Below, piece after piece: positions 1 to 8,124 of a stretch of DNA of 64,000 nt. How positions within the stretch are numbered: the stretch's first letter is position 1; every line of letters starts with the position of its first letter. Both the position numbers and the translations under genes were made by a program. The notes beneath the pieces were generated by a model. The model saw only the letters and a list, made by a program, of their open reading frames with translations, did no database searches and was not told where the DNA came from. The DNA lies in NCBI RefSeq assembly GCF_018130785.1, contig NZ_JAFCJT010000014.1, positions 1 through 64,000 on the forward strand, read 5' to 3'. Origin of the DNA: Bradyrhizobium liaoningense. GTDB taxonomy: Bacteria > Pseudomonadota > Alphaproteobacteria > Rhizobiales > Xanthobacteraceae.

Positions 1-162
1 GTGCTGCGCCTGCCCGAGGCCGGCATGGAAGAGAACCCCGTCAACCTCGACCCCCGCATGGCCAAGCTCGCCGGCGGTGTCCATCGTCTCGACGGTCAGC
101 TCATGGTCGTCCTCGACGTCGATCGCGTCCTCGAGCTCGCCCCTGAGATGATGGCGGCCTGA
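1..162 (+). CDS. cheW: CheW-like chemotaxis coupling protein, C-terminal end only
   Basis: Only the last 53 residues are inside the window; the start lies to the left. The frame is open from base 1 to a TGA at 160-162. The visible tail has the pattern of CheW ends: a beta-strand segment around LDGQLMVVLDVDRVLEL that closes the SH3-like fold, followed by a short acidic tail. CheW links chemoreceptors to the CheA kinase at the inner face of the membrane. The call rests mainly on the next three genes, cheY, cheB and cheR on the same strand, which give the usual alphaproteobacterial chemotaxis order. A CheW-like domain at the end of a longer protein cannot be excluded because the N-terminus is missing. 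Confidence 0.75.
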   Translation: MLRLPEAGMEENPVNLDPRMAKLAGGVHRLDGQLMVVLDVDRVLELAPEMMAA

Positions 163-235
163 TACGGCGGCGTTGCCGCCGACGGACTTGCAATTGGAAG
201 TATCCCCGCAAAGGGGATAGGAAGCAGAGGTTCAC

Positions 236-601
236 ATGCGAACTTGTCTCGTCGTTGATGATTCCAGCGTCATCCGCAAGGTTGCGCGCCGGATCCTGGA
301 GGGCCTCGACTTCCAGATACTCGAAGCCGAGGACGGTGAGAAGGCGCTGGAGGCCTGCAAGCGCGGCTTGCCCGATGCGGTGCTGCTCGACTGGAACATG
401 CCCGTGATGGACGGTTACGAGTTCCTCGGCCATCTCCGGCGGATGCCCGGCGGCGATCAGCCCAAGGTGGTGTTCTGCACCACCGAGAACGACGTCGCGC
501 ACATCGCCCGTGCGCTGCACGCGGGCGCCAACGAATACATCATGAAGCCCTTCGACAAGGACATCGTGACCGCGAAATTCCAGGAAGTCGGGCTTATCTG
601 A
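236..601 (+). CDS. cheY: CheY-type single-domain response regulator
   Basis: This 121-residue protein is one receiver domain and nothing else, the usual CheY length. The acidic pair is Asp8/Asp9, the phospho-acceptor Asp52 lies in LLDWNMP, the conserved Thr is at 82-83, an aromatic Tyr101 sits in the switch position and Lys104 lies in MKPF. It is phosphorylated by CheA, and CheY-P then binds the flagellar motor to change rotation. An AGG-rich ribosome site lies about 8 bases before the ATG. It sits 73 bp after cheW and 75 bp before cheB on the same strand, so it is probably in the same operon. The alternative is a phosphate-sink CheY that does not bind the motor, which sequence alone cannot exclude. 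Confidence 0.93.
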   Translation: MRTCLVVDDSSVIRKVARRILEGLDFQILEAEDGEKALEACKRGLPDAVLLDWNMPVMDGYEFLGHLRRMPGGDQPKVVFCTTENDVAHIARALHAGANEYIMKPFDKDIVTAKFQEVGLI

Positions 602-676
602 GCGAACACCCGGAGGCTGAACGGATCCTTCGGCGATTGTTTTCAACTGAACCGTTTCAGTCTGAGTTGGTGAGTA

Positions 677-1870
677 ATGAGTGTTGCGTTCGCAGGTAAT
701 TCGACCACGAGTCCGTCGCGCGACGCCGGGCCGCTGCGGGTGATGATCGTCGACGACTCCGTCGTCATACGCGGTCTGATCTCGCGCTGGATCGGTGCCG
801 AGCACGACATGGAGGTCGCGGCCTCGCTGCGCACCGGGCTCGAGGCGGTCAACCAGCTCGAACGCATCAATCCCGACGTCGCCGTGCTCGACATCGAAAT
901 GCCCGAGCTCGACGGCATCTCGGCGCTGCCGCAACTGCTGGCGAAGAAGCGCGATCTCGTCATCATCATGGCCTCGACGCTGACCCGACGTAACGCGGAG
1001 ATCAGCTTCAAGGCGCTGTCGCTCGGTGCGGCGGACTACATTCCGAAGCCGGAGTCGACGCGCGAAGCGTCGGCCGCGGACATCTTTCATCACGACCTGA
1101 TCCAGAAGATCCGTCACCTCGGCGCGCGGCTGCGCCGCAGGCCCGCAGTCGCTAGCCCGCCGCTGGCGCCCGCGAGCCCGGCACCGGCTGCACGTGCGCC
1201 GGCCGTCGTGCGGCCCGCCGCGCCCGCACCGGCCCCGCATGCGCCGTCGTCGGGGGCGCTGTCCACGCGCCCGTTCTCGGCTCACGCACCGAAGGTGCTG
1301 CTGATCGGCTCCTCGACCGGCGGTCCGCAGGCACTGATGGCGCTCGTCACCGAGCTCGGCCCGGTGATCGACCGCTTCCCGGTGCTCATCACCCAGCACA
1401 TGCCGCCGACCTTCACCACTATTCTCGCCGAGCACCTGGCGCGCGCGAGCCGCAAGCCCGCGGCCGAGGCGGTCGACGGCGAGCCGGTGAAGCCGGGACG
1501 GATCTACCTGGCGCCCGGCGGCAAGCACATGCGTGTCGTGCGCAGCGGCGCTGACGCGGCGATCGCGCTCGACGACGGTCCCGCCGTCAATTTCTGCAAG
1601 CCCGCGGTCGATCCGCTCTTCACCTCCGCCATCGACATCTGGCACGGCAACATCCTCTCGGTGATCCTGACGGGCATGGGCTCGGACGGCATGCGCGGCG
1701 GCAAGGACATCGTCGCCGCCGGCGGCAACGTGATCGCGCAGGACGAAGCCTCCAGCGTGGTCTGGGGCATGCCGGGCGCGGCGGCCAATGCCGGCATCTG
1801 CGCGGCGATCCTGCCGCTCAACCAGATCGGCGCCAAGGTCAACCGCCTGTTCGCGGGGGACCGCTCGTGA
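677..1870 (+). CDS. cheB: CheB chemotaxis methylesterase/glutamine deamidase
   Basis: The protein has 397 residues: receiver domain at about 20-140 (phospho-acceptor Asp72 in VLDIEMPE, Lys124 in PKP), an Ala/Pro-rich linker at about 155-205, and a CheB_methylest domain at about 205-390. The catalytic triad is visible as Ser213 in GSSTGGPQ, His241 in QHMPP and Asp337 in TGMGSDGM. It removes methyl groups from chemoreceptor glutamates and is activated by phosphorylation from CheA, which gives adaptation feedback. The Pro/Ala linker is longer than in enteric CheB. The stop overlaps the cheR GTG by four bases, so the adaptation pair is probably translated together. Confidence 0.96.
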   Translation: MSVAFAGNSTTSPSRDAGPLRVMIVDDSVVIRGLISRWIGAEHDMEVAASLRTGLEAVNQLERINPDVAVLDIEMPELDGISALPQLLAKKRDLVIIMASTLTRRNAEISFKALSLGAADYIPKPESTREASAADIFHHDLIQKIRHLGARLRRRPAVASPPLAPASPAPAARAPAVVRPAAPAPAPHAPSSGALSTRPFSAHAPKVLLIGSSTGGPQALMALVTELGPVIDRFPVLITQHMPPTFTTILAEHLARASRKPAAEAVDGEPVKPGRIYLAPGGKHMRVVRSGADAAIALDDGPAVNFCKPAVDPLFTSAIDIWHGNILSVILTGMGSDGMRGGKDIVAAGGNVIAQDEASSVVWGMPGAAANAGICAAILPLNQIGAKVNRLFAGDRS

Positions 1871-2739
1871 CGCCGGTTGACTACGAGTATCTGCGCAAGT
1901 TCCTGAAAGAACGCTCCGGCCTCGATCTCTCCGCCGACAAGCAATATCTCGTCGAGAGCCGGCTGCTGCCGCTTGCCCGCAAGGCGAGCTTGCCCGGCAT
2001 TCCCGATCTCGTGCTGAAGATCAGGAACGGCGACGGCCGGCTTGCGACCGACGTGGTCGAAGCGATGACCACCAACGAGACCTTCTTCTACCGCGACAAG
2101 ATCCCGTTCGATCATCTGCGCGAAACCATCCTGCCGGGCCTGCTCCAGGCGCGCGCGGCGCGGAAGAGCTTGCGAATCTGGTCGGCAGCGTCCTCGACGG
2201 GGCAGGAGCCCTATTCGATCGCGATGTGCGTGAAGGAGATGGGCGCGGCCTTCGCCGGCTGGCGCATCGAGATCGTCGCCACCGATCTGTCGCAGGAGGT
2301 GCTGGAGAAATCCAAGGCCGGCGTCTACAGCCAGTTCGAGGTGCAGCGCGGCCTGCCGATCCAGCACCTGATGAAATACTTCACCCAAGTTGGCGAGCTC
2401 TGGCAGCTCAATGCCGACATTCGCGCGATGGTGCAGTTCCGCCAGCTCAACCTGTTGCAGGACTTCTCCCATCTCGGCACGTTCGACGTGATCTTCTGCC
2501 GTAACGTGCTGATCTATTTCGATCAGGACACCAAGGCCGTGATTTTCGAGCGCATGGCGAAGGGACTGGAAGCCGACGGCACGCTGCTGCTAGGCGCCGC
2601 CGAATCCGTCGTCGGCATCACCGACGCGTTCCGCCCGATCGTCGACCGCCGCGGTCTCTATCAGCTCAACCCGGCGCGCTCCGGCCGCCCGATGGGCGGT
2701 TTGATGCCGCAGCCGCTGAAGGTCGCCGCGGCGAGGTGA
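1867..2739 (+). CDS. cheR: CheR chemoreceptor glutamate methyltransferase
   Basis: This 290-residue protein uses S-adenosylmethionine to methylate chemoreceptor glutamates, opposing CheB. The N-terminal all-alpha CheR_N domain covers about residues 1-60 and contains TTNETFFYRD, and the Rossmann methyltransferase domain covers about 75-275. The nucleotide-binding stretch WSAASSTGQEPYS and the FDVIFCRNVLIYFD motif are typical of the family. It starts at GTG 1867 inside the GTGA overlap with the cheB stop. No C-terminal pentapeptide-binding or TPR extension is seen. It is the last gene of the chemotaxis operon here; a hairpin follows 10 bases downstream and the next genes point the other way. 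Confidence 0.95.
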   Translation: MTPVDYEYLRKFLKERSGLDLSADKQYLVESRLLPLARKASLPGIPDLVLKIRNGDGRLATDVVEAMTTNETFFYRDKIPFDHLRETILPGLLQARAARKSLRIWSAASSTGQEPYSIAMCVKEMGAAFAGWRIEIVATDLSQEVLEKSKAGVYSQFEVQRGLPIQHLMKYFTQVGELWQLNADIRAMVQFRQLNLLQDFSHLGTFDVIFCRNVLIYFDQDTKAVIFERMAKGLEADGTLLLGAAESVVGITDAFRPIVDRRGLYQLNPARSGRPMGGLMPQPLKVAAAR

Positions 2740-2748
2740 TCTTTTCCT

Positions 2749-2787
2749 GTCATTCCGGTCTCGCGACTACGTCGCGCCCGGAATGAC
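2749..2787. repeat. Intergenic hairpin repeat between convergent cheR and the ATP-grasp gene
   Basis: The arms GTCATTCCGG (2749-2758) and CCGGAATGAC (2778-2787) pair perfectly, and inner arms CGCGAC/GTCGCG pair again. This is one of seven intergenic palindromic elements in the window. It lies between convergent genes and could also stop transcription from both sides, but it lacks a T-run on either side. Confidence 0.7.
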
Positions 2788-2791
2788 AACC

Positions 2792-3952
2792 TCACAAAAT
2801 CGCATGCGGCAGAAACCGCGAGCGGTTGCCCGTGATCGGACTTTCGTCCTCGCGGATCGACAGGCCGCACGGCTCGTGGTTCACGAGCCAGCTTCCCACC
2901 ACCGCGTAGAAGCCTGAGAAGTTCGGCAGCGGCGACAATGCCTGCCGCACGAAGCCTTCGGCGCCGTAGGGGCCTGCCTGCTCGTCGAGCGGCAGGCCAC
3001 CAGACACCAGCGTGACATTGGCGCCTTCGCGCGACAGCAGCGGCTTGCGGACGTAGGAGCTGCCGAGCTCGGCAGCCCGCGCGTCGTCCTCGAAGAAGGC
3101 CGGCAGCAGATGGGGATGGTTCGGAAACATCTCCCAGAGCAACGGCAAAATGCCCTTGTTGGAGAGCACCGCCTTCCAGGGCGGCTCGATCCAGCGTGTC
3201 GGCGCGCTCATCAGCTTGGCACCGAAGGCGTCGTGGAACATCCATTCCCAGGGATAGAGCTTGAAGGCGAGCGCGATGTCGCCATCGTCGAGATCGACGA
3301 AGCCGCCGGGCTCGTCGCGCCAGCCGACCTCCTCGATGTCGAGCAGCCTGGTGGAGAGCCCCGCCTGGCGCGCGGTGTCCTCGAGATAAGCGAGCGTGCC
3401 GGCGTCTTCCTCGCTGCCGGTGGTACCGGTGAGATGGACATGGCGGCCTGCGGCAATCTCCTTCCATGCCGCGATCAGCCGTTCGTGGATGGAGTTGAAC
3501 TGATCGGCGCGCGCGGGAATGATGCGGCGTTCGATCGCCTGTTCGAGCCAGGTCCATTGAAACACCGCGGCCTCGAAGATCGAGGTCGGCGTATCCGCGT
3601 TGTATTCGAGCAGCTTTGCGGGACCCTGGCCGTCGAACTTCAGGTCGAGCCGGCCATAGAGGCTGCGGTCGTCGCGCTCCCAGCTCTCGGCGATCAGGCT
3701 CCAGAACGCCTCTGGAATCTTCAAGCGTCGCAGATAGCGCTCGTCACCGATTATGCGACCGGCAAGCTCCAGGCACATCGCGTCGATCTCGCCGGTCGGC
3801 ATCTCGATGCCGCGCTCGATCTCGTCGAGCGTGAAGGCGTAATAGGCACTCTCGTCCCAATAGCGCTCGCCGTCGATGGTGTGGAAGGCGAAGCCGCATT
3901 GCTCGGCGGTCTGCCGCCAGTCGTCGCGCTCGGGGCAGACGATGCGTTGCAT
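2792..3952 (-). CDS. Glutathionylspermidine synthase-like ATP-grasp ligase (YgiC/YjfC type)
   Basis: The protein has 386 residues, the length of the stand-alone GspS_syn (PF03738) proteins such as E. coli YgiC and YjfC. It lacks the N-terminal amidase of the bifunctional Gsp enzyme. Visible family landmarks are LLEYNADTPTS near residue 115, an acidic metal/ATP-binding region later in the protein, and SREGANVTLV near residue 310, which matches the ATP-grasp active site. Members form an amide bond using ATP. The E. coli stand-alone versions do not make glutathionylspermidine as far as is known, so the true substrate is open. The upstream Ser-rich protein ends 3 bases before the ATG, and a DUF350 membrane protein precedes that, a gene order like yjfL-yjfM-yjfC. 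Confidence 0.88.
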   Translation of the reverse strand: MQRIVCPERDDWRQTAEQCGFAFHTIDGERYWDESAYYAFTLDEIERGIEMPTGEIDAMCLELAGRIIGDERYLRRLKIPEAFWSLIAESWERDDRSLYGRLDLKFDGQGPAKLLEYNADTPTSIFEAAVFQWTWLEQAIERRIIPARADQFNSIHERLIAAWKEIAAGRHVHLTGTTGSEEDAGTLAYLEDTARQAGLSTRLLDIEEVGWRDEPGGFVDLDDGDIALAFKLYPWEWMFHDAFGAKLMSAPTRWIEPPWKAVLSNKGILPLLWEMFPNHPHLLPAFFEDDARAAELGSSYVRKPLLSREGANVTLVSGGLPLDEQAGPYGAEGFVRQALSPLPNFSGFYAVVGSWLVNHEPCGLSIREDESPITGNRSRFLPHAIL

Positions 3953-3955
3953 GGA

Positions 3956-4351
3956 TCAGCCGCCGCCCGAGAAGCCATGGCCGAACGAGCCGAAGCCGCC
4001 ACGGCTCACGCTGCTGGAGCCTGAGTCCGAAGAGGTTCCCGATGAGGAATGGCTCGCGGAATCGCTGCTGAAGAAGCTCGACCGAGACGACCAGCGCGAG
4101 CTGCTGCCGCTGCTGCCGCCTGACGAACTGCTGCTACTGCTGCACGTCGTGGTCGTCTGGCCCGGCAAGGCTCCGGGCGAGGGCTCGCAATGTTGCCGCG
4201 GCATCAGCGTGTAGGCGGTGGTGCCCACCGCAATCGTGCCCATCACCAGCAGCGCGACATGGCCGGAGCGCTTCACCGGTGGACTCGATGGCGGCGCCAC
4301 GGGCGCTGGCCGGCGCTTGCCGAACTGCTTGTTGGAGGGTTTGTCGGCCAT
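3956..4351 (-). CDS. Ser/Gly-rich single-span membrane protein (YgiB/DUF1190-like position)
   Basis: The protein has 131 residues. It has a short basic cytoplasmic start with Pro/Lys, one hydrophobic span at about 30-48, then a long low-complexity tail made almost only of Ser, Gly, Arg and Phe and ending in GGG. The tail is probably outside the cytoplasm. I cannot assign a family from sequence alone. Its place between a DUF350 gene and a YgiC-like ligase matches that of DUF1190 proteins (YjfM/YgiB), which also carry a Ser-rich segment. It stops 3 bases before the ligase gene and is probably coupled to it. A Ser-rich acceptor for the ligase is an attractive but unproved idea. Confidence 0.75.
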   Translation of the reverse strand: MADKPSNKQFGKRRPAPVAPPSSPPVKRSGHVALLVMGTIAVGTTAYTLMPRQHCEPSPGALPGQTTTTCSSSSSSSGGSSGSSSRWSSRSSFFSSDSASHSSSGTSSDSGSSSVSRGGFGSFGHGFSGGG

Positions 4352-4365
4352 ATCAGTGGATCATG

Positions 4366-4770
4366 TCAGTAGATCATGCAGGCGGCGTTCAACAAGCCCG
4401 CCGCGAGCGAGGACAGCCCGAGCCAGATCGCTGGCGCAAGCTCGCCTGCGGCAATCCGCGCCGACAGGTTCGGCACCGGCACCTTCACCAGAAACAGCAC
4501 GATGATCTGAACGATCAGCGCGATGATCGCCCAGATCAGGCAGTCCAGCACATTGGCCGAATGCGCGATGGCGCTGACCAGCGGCGCCACGAAGCCGAGC
4601 AGGCTGAGGCCGAGCGCGATCGCGGCGGCCGGCTCGTTGTCGCGGATGAGCTGGAATTCATTGTGCGGGGTGATGCGGGTGTAGACGAACAGATACGCCA
4701 CGATCGCGATCAGGCCGGTGCAGAAATAGACCAGGAAGGCGGGCAGGCCGGCGAGTGATTGCAGGATCAT
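4366..4770 (-). CDS. DUF350 family inner-membrane protein (YjfL-like)
   Basis: The chosen ATG at 4770 gives 134 residues with four clear hydrophobic spans, the shape of DUF350 (YjfL). The frame is open 54 bases further up to an ATG at 4824, but those 18 residues are polar and the family starts right at the first span, so the inner start is preferred. The charged loop after span 1 (TRITPHNEFQLI) and the repeated small-residue segment with EPAAAIALG are family features. It is the first gene of the three-gene run with the Ser-rich protein and the ATP-grasp ligase. Molecular function is unknown. It may be a membrane partner that presents or protects the ligase product. Confidence 0.85.
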   Translation of the reverse strand: MILQSLAGLPAFLVYFCTGLIAIVAYLFVYTRITPHNEFQLIRDNEPAAAIALGLSLLGFVAPLVSAIAHSANVLDCLIWAIIALIVQIIVLFLVKVPVPNLSARIAAGELAPAIWLGLSSLAAGLLNAACMIY

Positions 4771-4857
4771 CGTTCCCCCATCGTGCAGCGACCATTCGTC
4801 GGCGGGGGAAGGATAGCGGTTCAATGGCGCAAGGACGATGAGGCCGCGTTGGCGTCC

Positions 4858-4890
4858 CCAAAAAACAAAACCCCGCCATTTGCGGCGGGG
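4858..4890 (-). terminator. Rho-independent terminator downstream of ctrA
   Basis: Read on the minus strand, CCCCGCC and GGCGGGG pair with a six-base loop, followed directly by TTTTGTTTTTT. It lies about 50 bases after the ctrA stop and separates ctrA from the DUF350 operon on the same strand. Confidence 0.9.
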
Positions 4891-4941
4891 TCCAGGCTGG
4901 GAGGAGCAAGCCCCGAAGGGCTCGCGACGTAAACCCAGGGA

Positions 4942-5643
<702 letters not shown>

Positions 5644-5722
5644 GCCAGTTCCCCATAGTCGCCGCTCCCGGGCGTCAGGTCGGCCGCATTCGCGGCACTC
5701 AACAAAACGCCTTTGAACAACT

Positions 5723-5914
5723 GATTCGGATCCTGACGACAGATGGTTAACAAATCCTGATTCTGGAACGCAAGTCCCCCCGGTGCAATTTTTGTCGAAT
5801 CGCCCTAAGGTGTTGCGCGCGAAGCAGCTTTCGTCACATCGTGCCGTTCAAGTTCCACTTTAAGAGGCGGGCCTAACCGACTCCCGCGACTCAGCCTTCT
5901 TCTGAAGGGGAGTC
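5723..5914. promoter_or_regulatory. ctrA upstream control region with six GANTC (CcrM) sites
   Basis: GANTC occurs at 5723, 5759, 5797, 5879, 5888 and 5910, six times in 192 bases. In random sequence of this length fewer than one is expected. In Caulobacter a GANTC site in the ctrA P1 promoter makes transcription depend on DNA methylation state. TTAA half-sites occur at 5747, 5860, 5946, 5970 and 5999, but no full TTAA-N7-TTAA pair was found. Confidence 0.65.
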
Positions 5915-5917
5915 GCG
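5885..5917. repeat. Hairpin carrying GANTC in both arms, between ctrA and fliI
   Basis: Outer arms CGCGACTC (5885-5892) and GAGTCGCG (5910-5917) and inner arms CCTTC (5895-5899) and GAAGG (5904-5908) can pair around a TTCT loop, with only a small AG/G mismatch between them. Each outer arm holds one GANTC site. Confidence 0.6.
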
Positions 5918-6012
5918 CTCAGTCACAAAGACAGTGACGCAATGATTAACGATGCGGGTAAACACGAAGTTAAGCGCCGTTCAGAAATGTGGCGAAACTT
6001 AAGGGTTTCGCC

Positions 6013-6075
6013 ATGAAGCCTGGAATCGAAGGCGACCACCTGATGACGGCCCTCTTGTTGAAAGCGCGCGCTTGA
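6013..6075 (+). CDS. Possible 20-residue leader peptide overlapping the fliI start
   Basis: An ATG at 6013, 8 bases after an AAGGG, opens a frame of 20 codons (MKPGIEGDHL then MTALLLKARA) that ends in a TGA at 6073-6075. The last A of that stop is the first A of the fliI ATG, giving a TGATG junction. The fliI start itself has no clear ribosome site, so translation of this leader could re-initiate on fliI. No homology is known to me. The overlap could be chance, and a truly expressed peptide is not shown. Confidence 0.35.
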   Translation: MKPGIEGDHLMTALLLKARA

Positions 6076-7400
6076 TGAAGGCCCTTGCCGAACAGATCGG
6101 CGACATCGACGGCGTCAACATTTATGGCCGCGTGGTCGGTGTTCGCGGCCTGATGGTCGAAGTGGCCGGACCTATTCATGCGATGTCGGTCGGTGCGCGG
6201 CTCGTGATCGAGACCGGCGCGAACCGTTCCATTCCCTGCGAGGTCATCGGCTTCTCAGGCAACAATGCTGTCGTGATGCCGTTCGCCGGCCTCGACGGGG
6301 TGCGTCGCGGCTGCAAGGCCGTCATCGCCAATGCGGCTAATCAAGTGCGTCCGTCATCGGCCTGGCTCGGCCGCGTCGTCAACGCGCTGGGCGAGCCGAT
6401 CGACGGCAAGGGGCCATTGCCGCAGGGCCCGGCGCCGATGCCATACCGCAATTCGCCGCCGCCGGCGCATTCGCGCAAGCGCGTCGGCGCCCCGCTCGAT
6501 CTCGGCGTGCGCGCGATGAACACGTTCCTCACCTGCTGCCGCGGCCAGCGCATGGGCATTTTCGCAGGGTCCGGCGTCGGCAAATCGGTGCTGCTGTCGA
6601 TGCTCGCGCGCAACGTCGATGCCGCGGTCAGCGTCATCGGGCTGATCGGCGAACGCGGCCGCGAGGTCCAGGAGTTCCTGCAGGACGACCTCGGCGAGGA
6701 GGGCCTGGCGCGCTCGGTCGTGGTGGTCGCAACCTCGGACGAGCCGGCGCTGATGCGGCGCCAGGCGGCCTATCTGACGCTCGCGGTGGCCGAATACTTT
6801 CGCGATGAAGAAAAGGACGTGCTCTGTTTGATGGACTCGGTGACGCGCTTTGCCATGGCCCAGCGCGAGATCGGCCTGTCCGCCGGCGAGCCGCCGACCG
6901 CCAAGGGCTATACGCCGACCGTGTTCACCGAGCTGCCGAAGCTTCTGGAGCGCGCAGGGCCGGGCCTGGGCGAGGGCGCGATCACGGCGATCTTCACGGT
7001 GCTGGTCGACGGCGACGACCATAACGAGCCGATTGCGGATGCCGTCCGTGGCATCCTCGACGGCCATATCGTGATGCAGCGCTCGATCGCCGAGCGCGGC
7101 CGCTACCCCGCCATCAACATCCTCAAATCCGTCTCCCGCACCATGCCGAAATCGGCCGATCCGCAGTTCTGGCCGACCATCCAGCGGGCCCGCCAGGTGA
7201 TGGCGACCTATGCCGACATGGAGGAATTGATCCGGCTCGGGGCCTACCGGGCCGGTTCCAGCCCCGAGGTCGACGAGGCGATCCGGCTGCACGAGCCGCT
7301 GGAGGCGTTCCTGCGCCAGCGCAAGGACGAAAATGCATCACTGGCGGACGGCTACCGCCAGTTGGCGCAAATCCTCGGTAATTTGGAAACGGAACGCTAA
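6075..7400 (+). CDS. fliI: FliI, flagellar type III export ATPase
   Basis: The protein has 441 residues from the ATG at 6075; a TTG just before it is less likely. An N-terminal beta-barrel covers about 15-90, and the F1-beta-like ATPase domain carries Walker A at about 164-171 (AGSGVGKS), a Walker B around VLCLMDSVTRFA and the GERGREV element. Family members form a hexamer at the base of the export gate and drive loading of flagellar substrates together with FliH and FliJ. The catalytic residues are all present. It is followed after about 120 bases by fliJ on the same strand, and is divergent from ctrA, so both may respond to signals in the shared 430-base intergenic region. Confidence 0.96.
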   Translation: MKALAEQIGDIDGVNIYGRVVGVRGLMVEVAGPIHAMSVGARLVIETGANRSIPCEVIGFSGNNAVVMPFAGLDGVRRGCKAVIANAANQVRPSSAWLGRVVNALGEPIDGKGPLPQGPAPMPYRNSPPPAHSRKRVGAPLDLGVRAMNTFLTCCRGQRMGIFAGSGVGKSVLLSMLARNVDAAVSVIGLIGERGREVQEFLQDDLGEEGLARSVVVVATSDEPALMRRQAAYLTLAVAEYFRDEEKDVLCLMDSVTRFAMAQREIGLSAGEPPTAKGYTPTVFTELPKLLERAGPGLGEGAITAIFTVLVDGDDHNEPIADAVRGILDGHIVMQRSIAERGRYPAINILKSVSRTMPKSADPQFWPTIQRARQVMATYADMEELIRLGAYRAGSSPEVDEAIRLHEPLEAFLRQRKDENASLADGYRQLAQILGNLETER

Positions 7401-7521
7401 CTTTGTCCCGTCATCATCCGTTCTCACAGAGTAGCAGAGCCGGTCTTGGCCCCAGTCGGGCCTGTGGGGAGACCGGTGTCGTCCCACGCGCAGCCAGGGG
7501 ACTTCTGGGGAGTATGAGTCG

Positions 7522-7941
7522 ATGAAGTCACGAGATACCCTCATCCGCCTGAAGAAATTTCAGGTCGACGAGAAGCGCCGCCGGGTCACCCAGATCGAGA
7601 CCATGATCGCCGACTTCCAGCGGATGTCGATCGATCTTGAACGCGAGATCACGACCGAGCAGGAGCGCGCCGGGATCAACGACCCCTCGCATTTCGCCTA
7701 TCCGACCTATGCCAAGGCCGCGATCCAGCGCCGCGAGAACCTGACCCGCTCGGCCGACGAGCTCAAGGGACAGCTGGACGAAGCCAAGGCCGCGCTGGCC
7801 GAGGCCTTCGAGGAGCTGAAGAAGGTCGAGCTCCTCGACGAGCGCGACCAGGCCCGCGAGCGCGCCGAGGAGAACGCCCGCGAGCAGGCCGACCTCGACA
7901 GCATCGGCCTGATGCGTGCCCGCATCGGCGCCGTCGCCTGA
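7522..7941 (+). CDS. fliJ: FliJ, flagellar export chaperone/stalk protein
   Basis: This 139-residue, highly charged, almost entirely helical protein has strong heptad patterns rich in Glu, Arg, Lys and Leu. It starts MKSRDTLIRLKKFQVDEKRRRV, typical of alphaproteobacterial FliJ. FliJ forms an antiparallel coiled coil that sits in the FliI hexamer pore and links it to FlhA. Its position directly after fliI supports the call, because coiled coils alone would be ambiguous. A perfect terminator hairpin follows 32 bases after the stop, so fliI-fliJ looks like a two-gene unit. Confidence 0.92.
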   Translation: MKSRDTLIRLKKFQVDEKRRRVTQIETMIADFQRMSIDLEREITTEQERAGINDPSHFAYPTYAKAAIQRRENLTRSADELKGQLDEAKAALAEAFEELKKVELLDERDQARERAEENAREQADLDSIGLMRARIGAVA

Positions 7942-7973
7942 GACGCTAGCAGCAAAACTGCCGAAATTTGCCA

Positions 7974-8000
7974 AACCCGGACCCGCCAGGTCCGGGTTTT
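7974..8000 (+). terminator. Rho-independent terminator after fliJ
   Basis: A perfect 10-base stem AACCCGGACC/GGTCCGGGTT (7974-7983 and 7989-7998) with a five-base loop runs into TTTT. Confidence 0.9.
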
Positions 8001-8124
8001 CGCATTTGCTGTCCACAGTGTGGCGCCCCGCCTCTTGGTGATGGGCTTTGCCGCGCGCTATGGTAGCGGAGTGCCTGGGTCCGCGCGGAACAACGCGACG
8101 GGGGCCAGCGCGTTGGGGGGCTGA

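Noticed and set aside
101..1645. 514-codon open frame on the minus strand over cheY-cheB
   Set aside because: It runs opposite to cheY and cheB, is Arg/Gly-rich with no domain, and arises from GC-rich codon use of the real genes.
5644..6012. Full CtrA site in the ctrA-fliI gap
   Set aside because: Only separate TTAA half-sites were found; none is spaced by seven bases, although TTAA with GTAA eight bases apart occurs at 5946.
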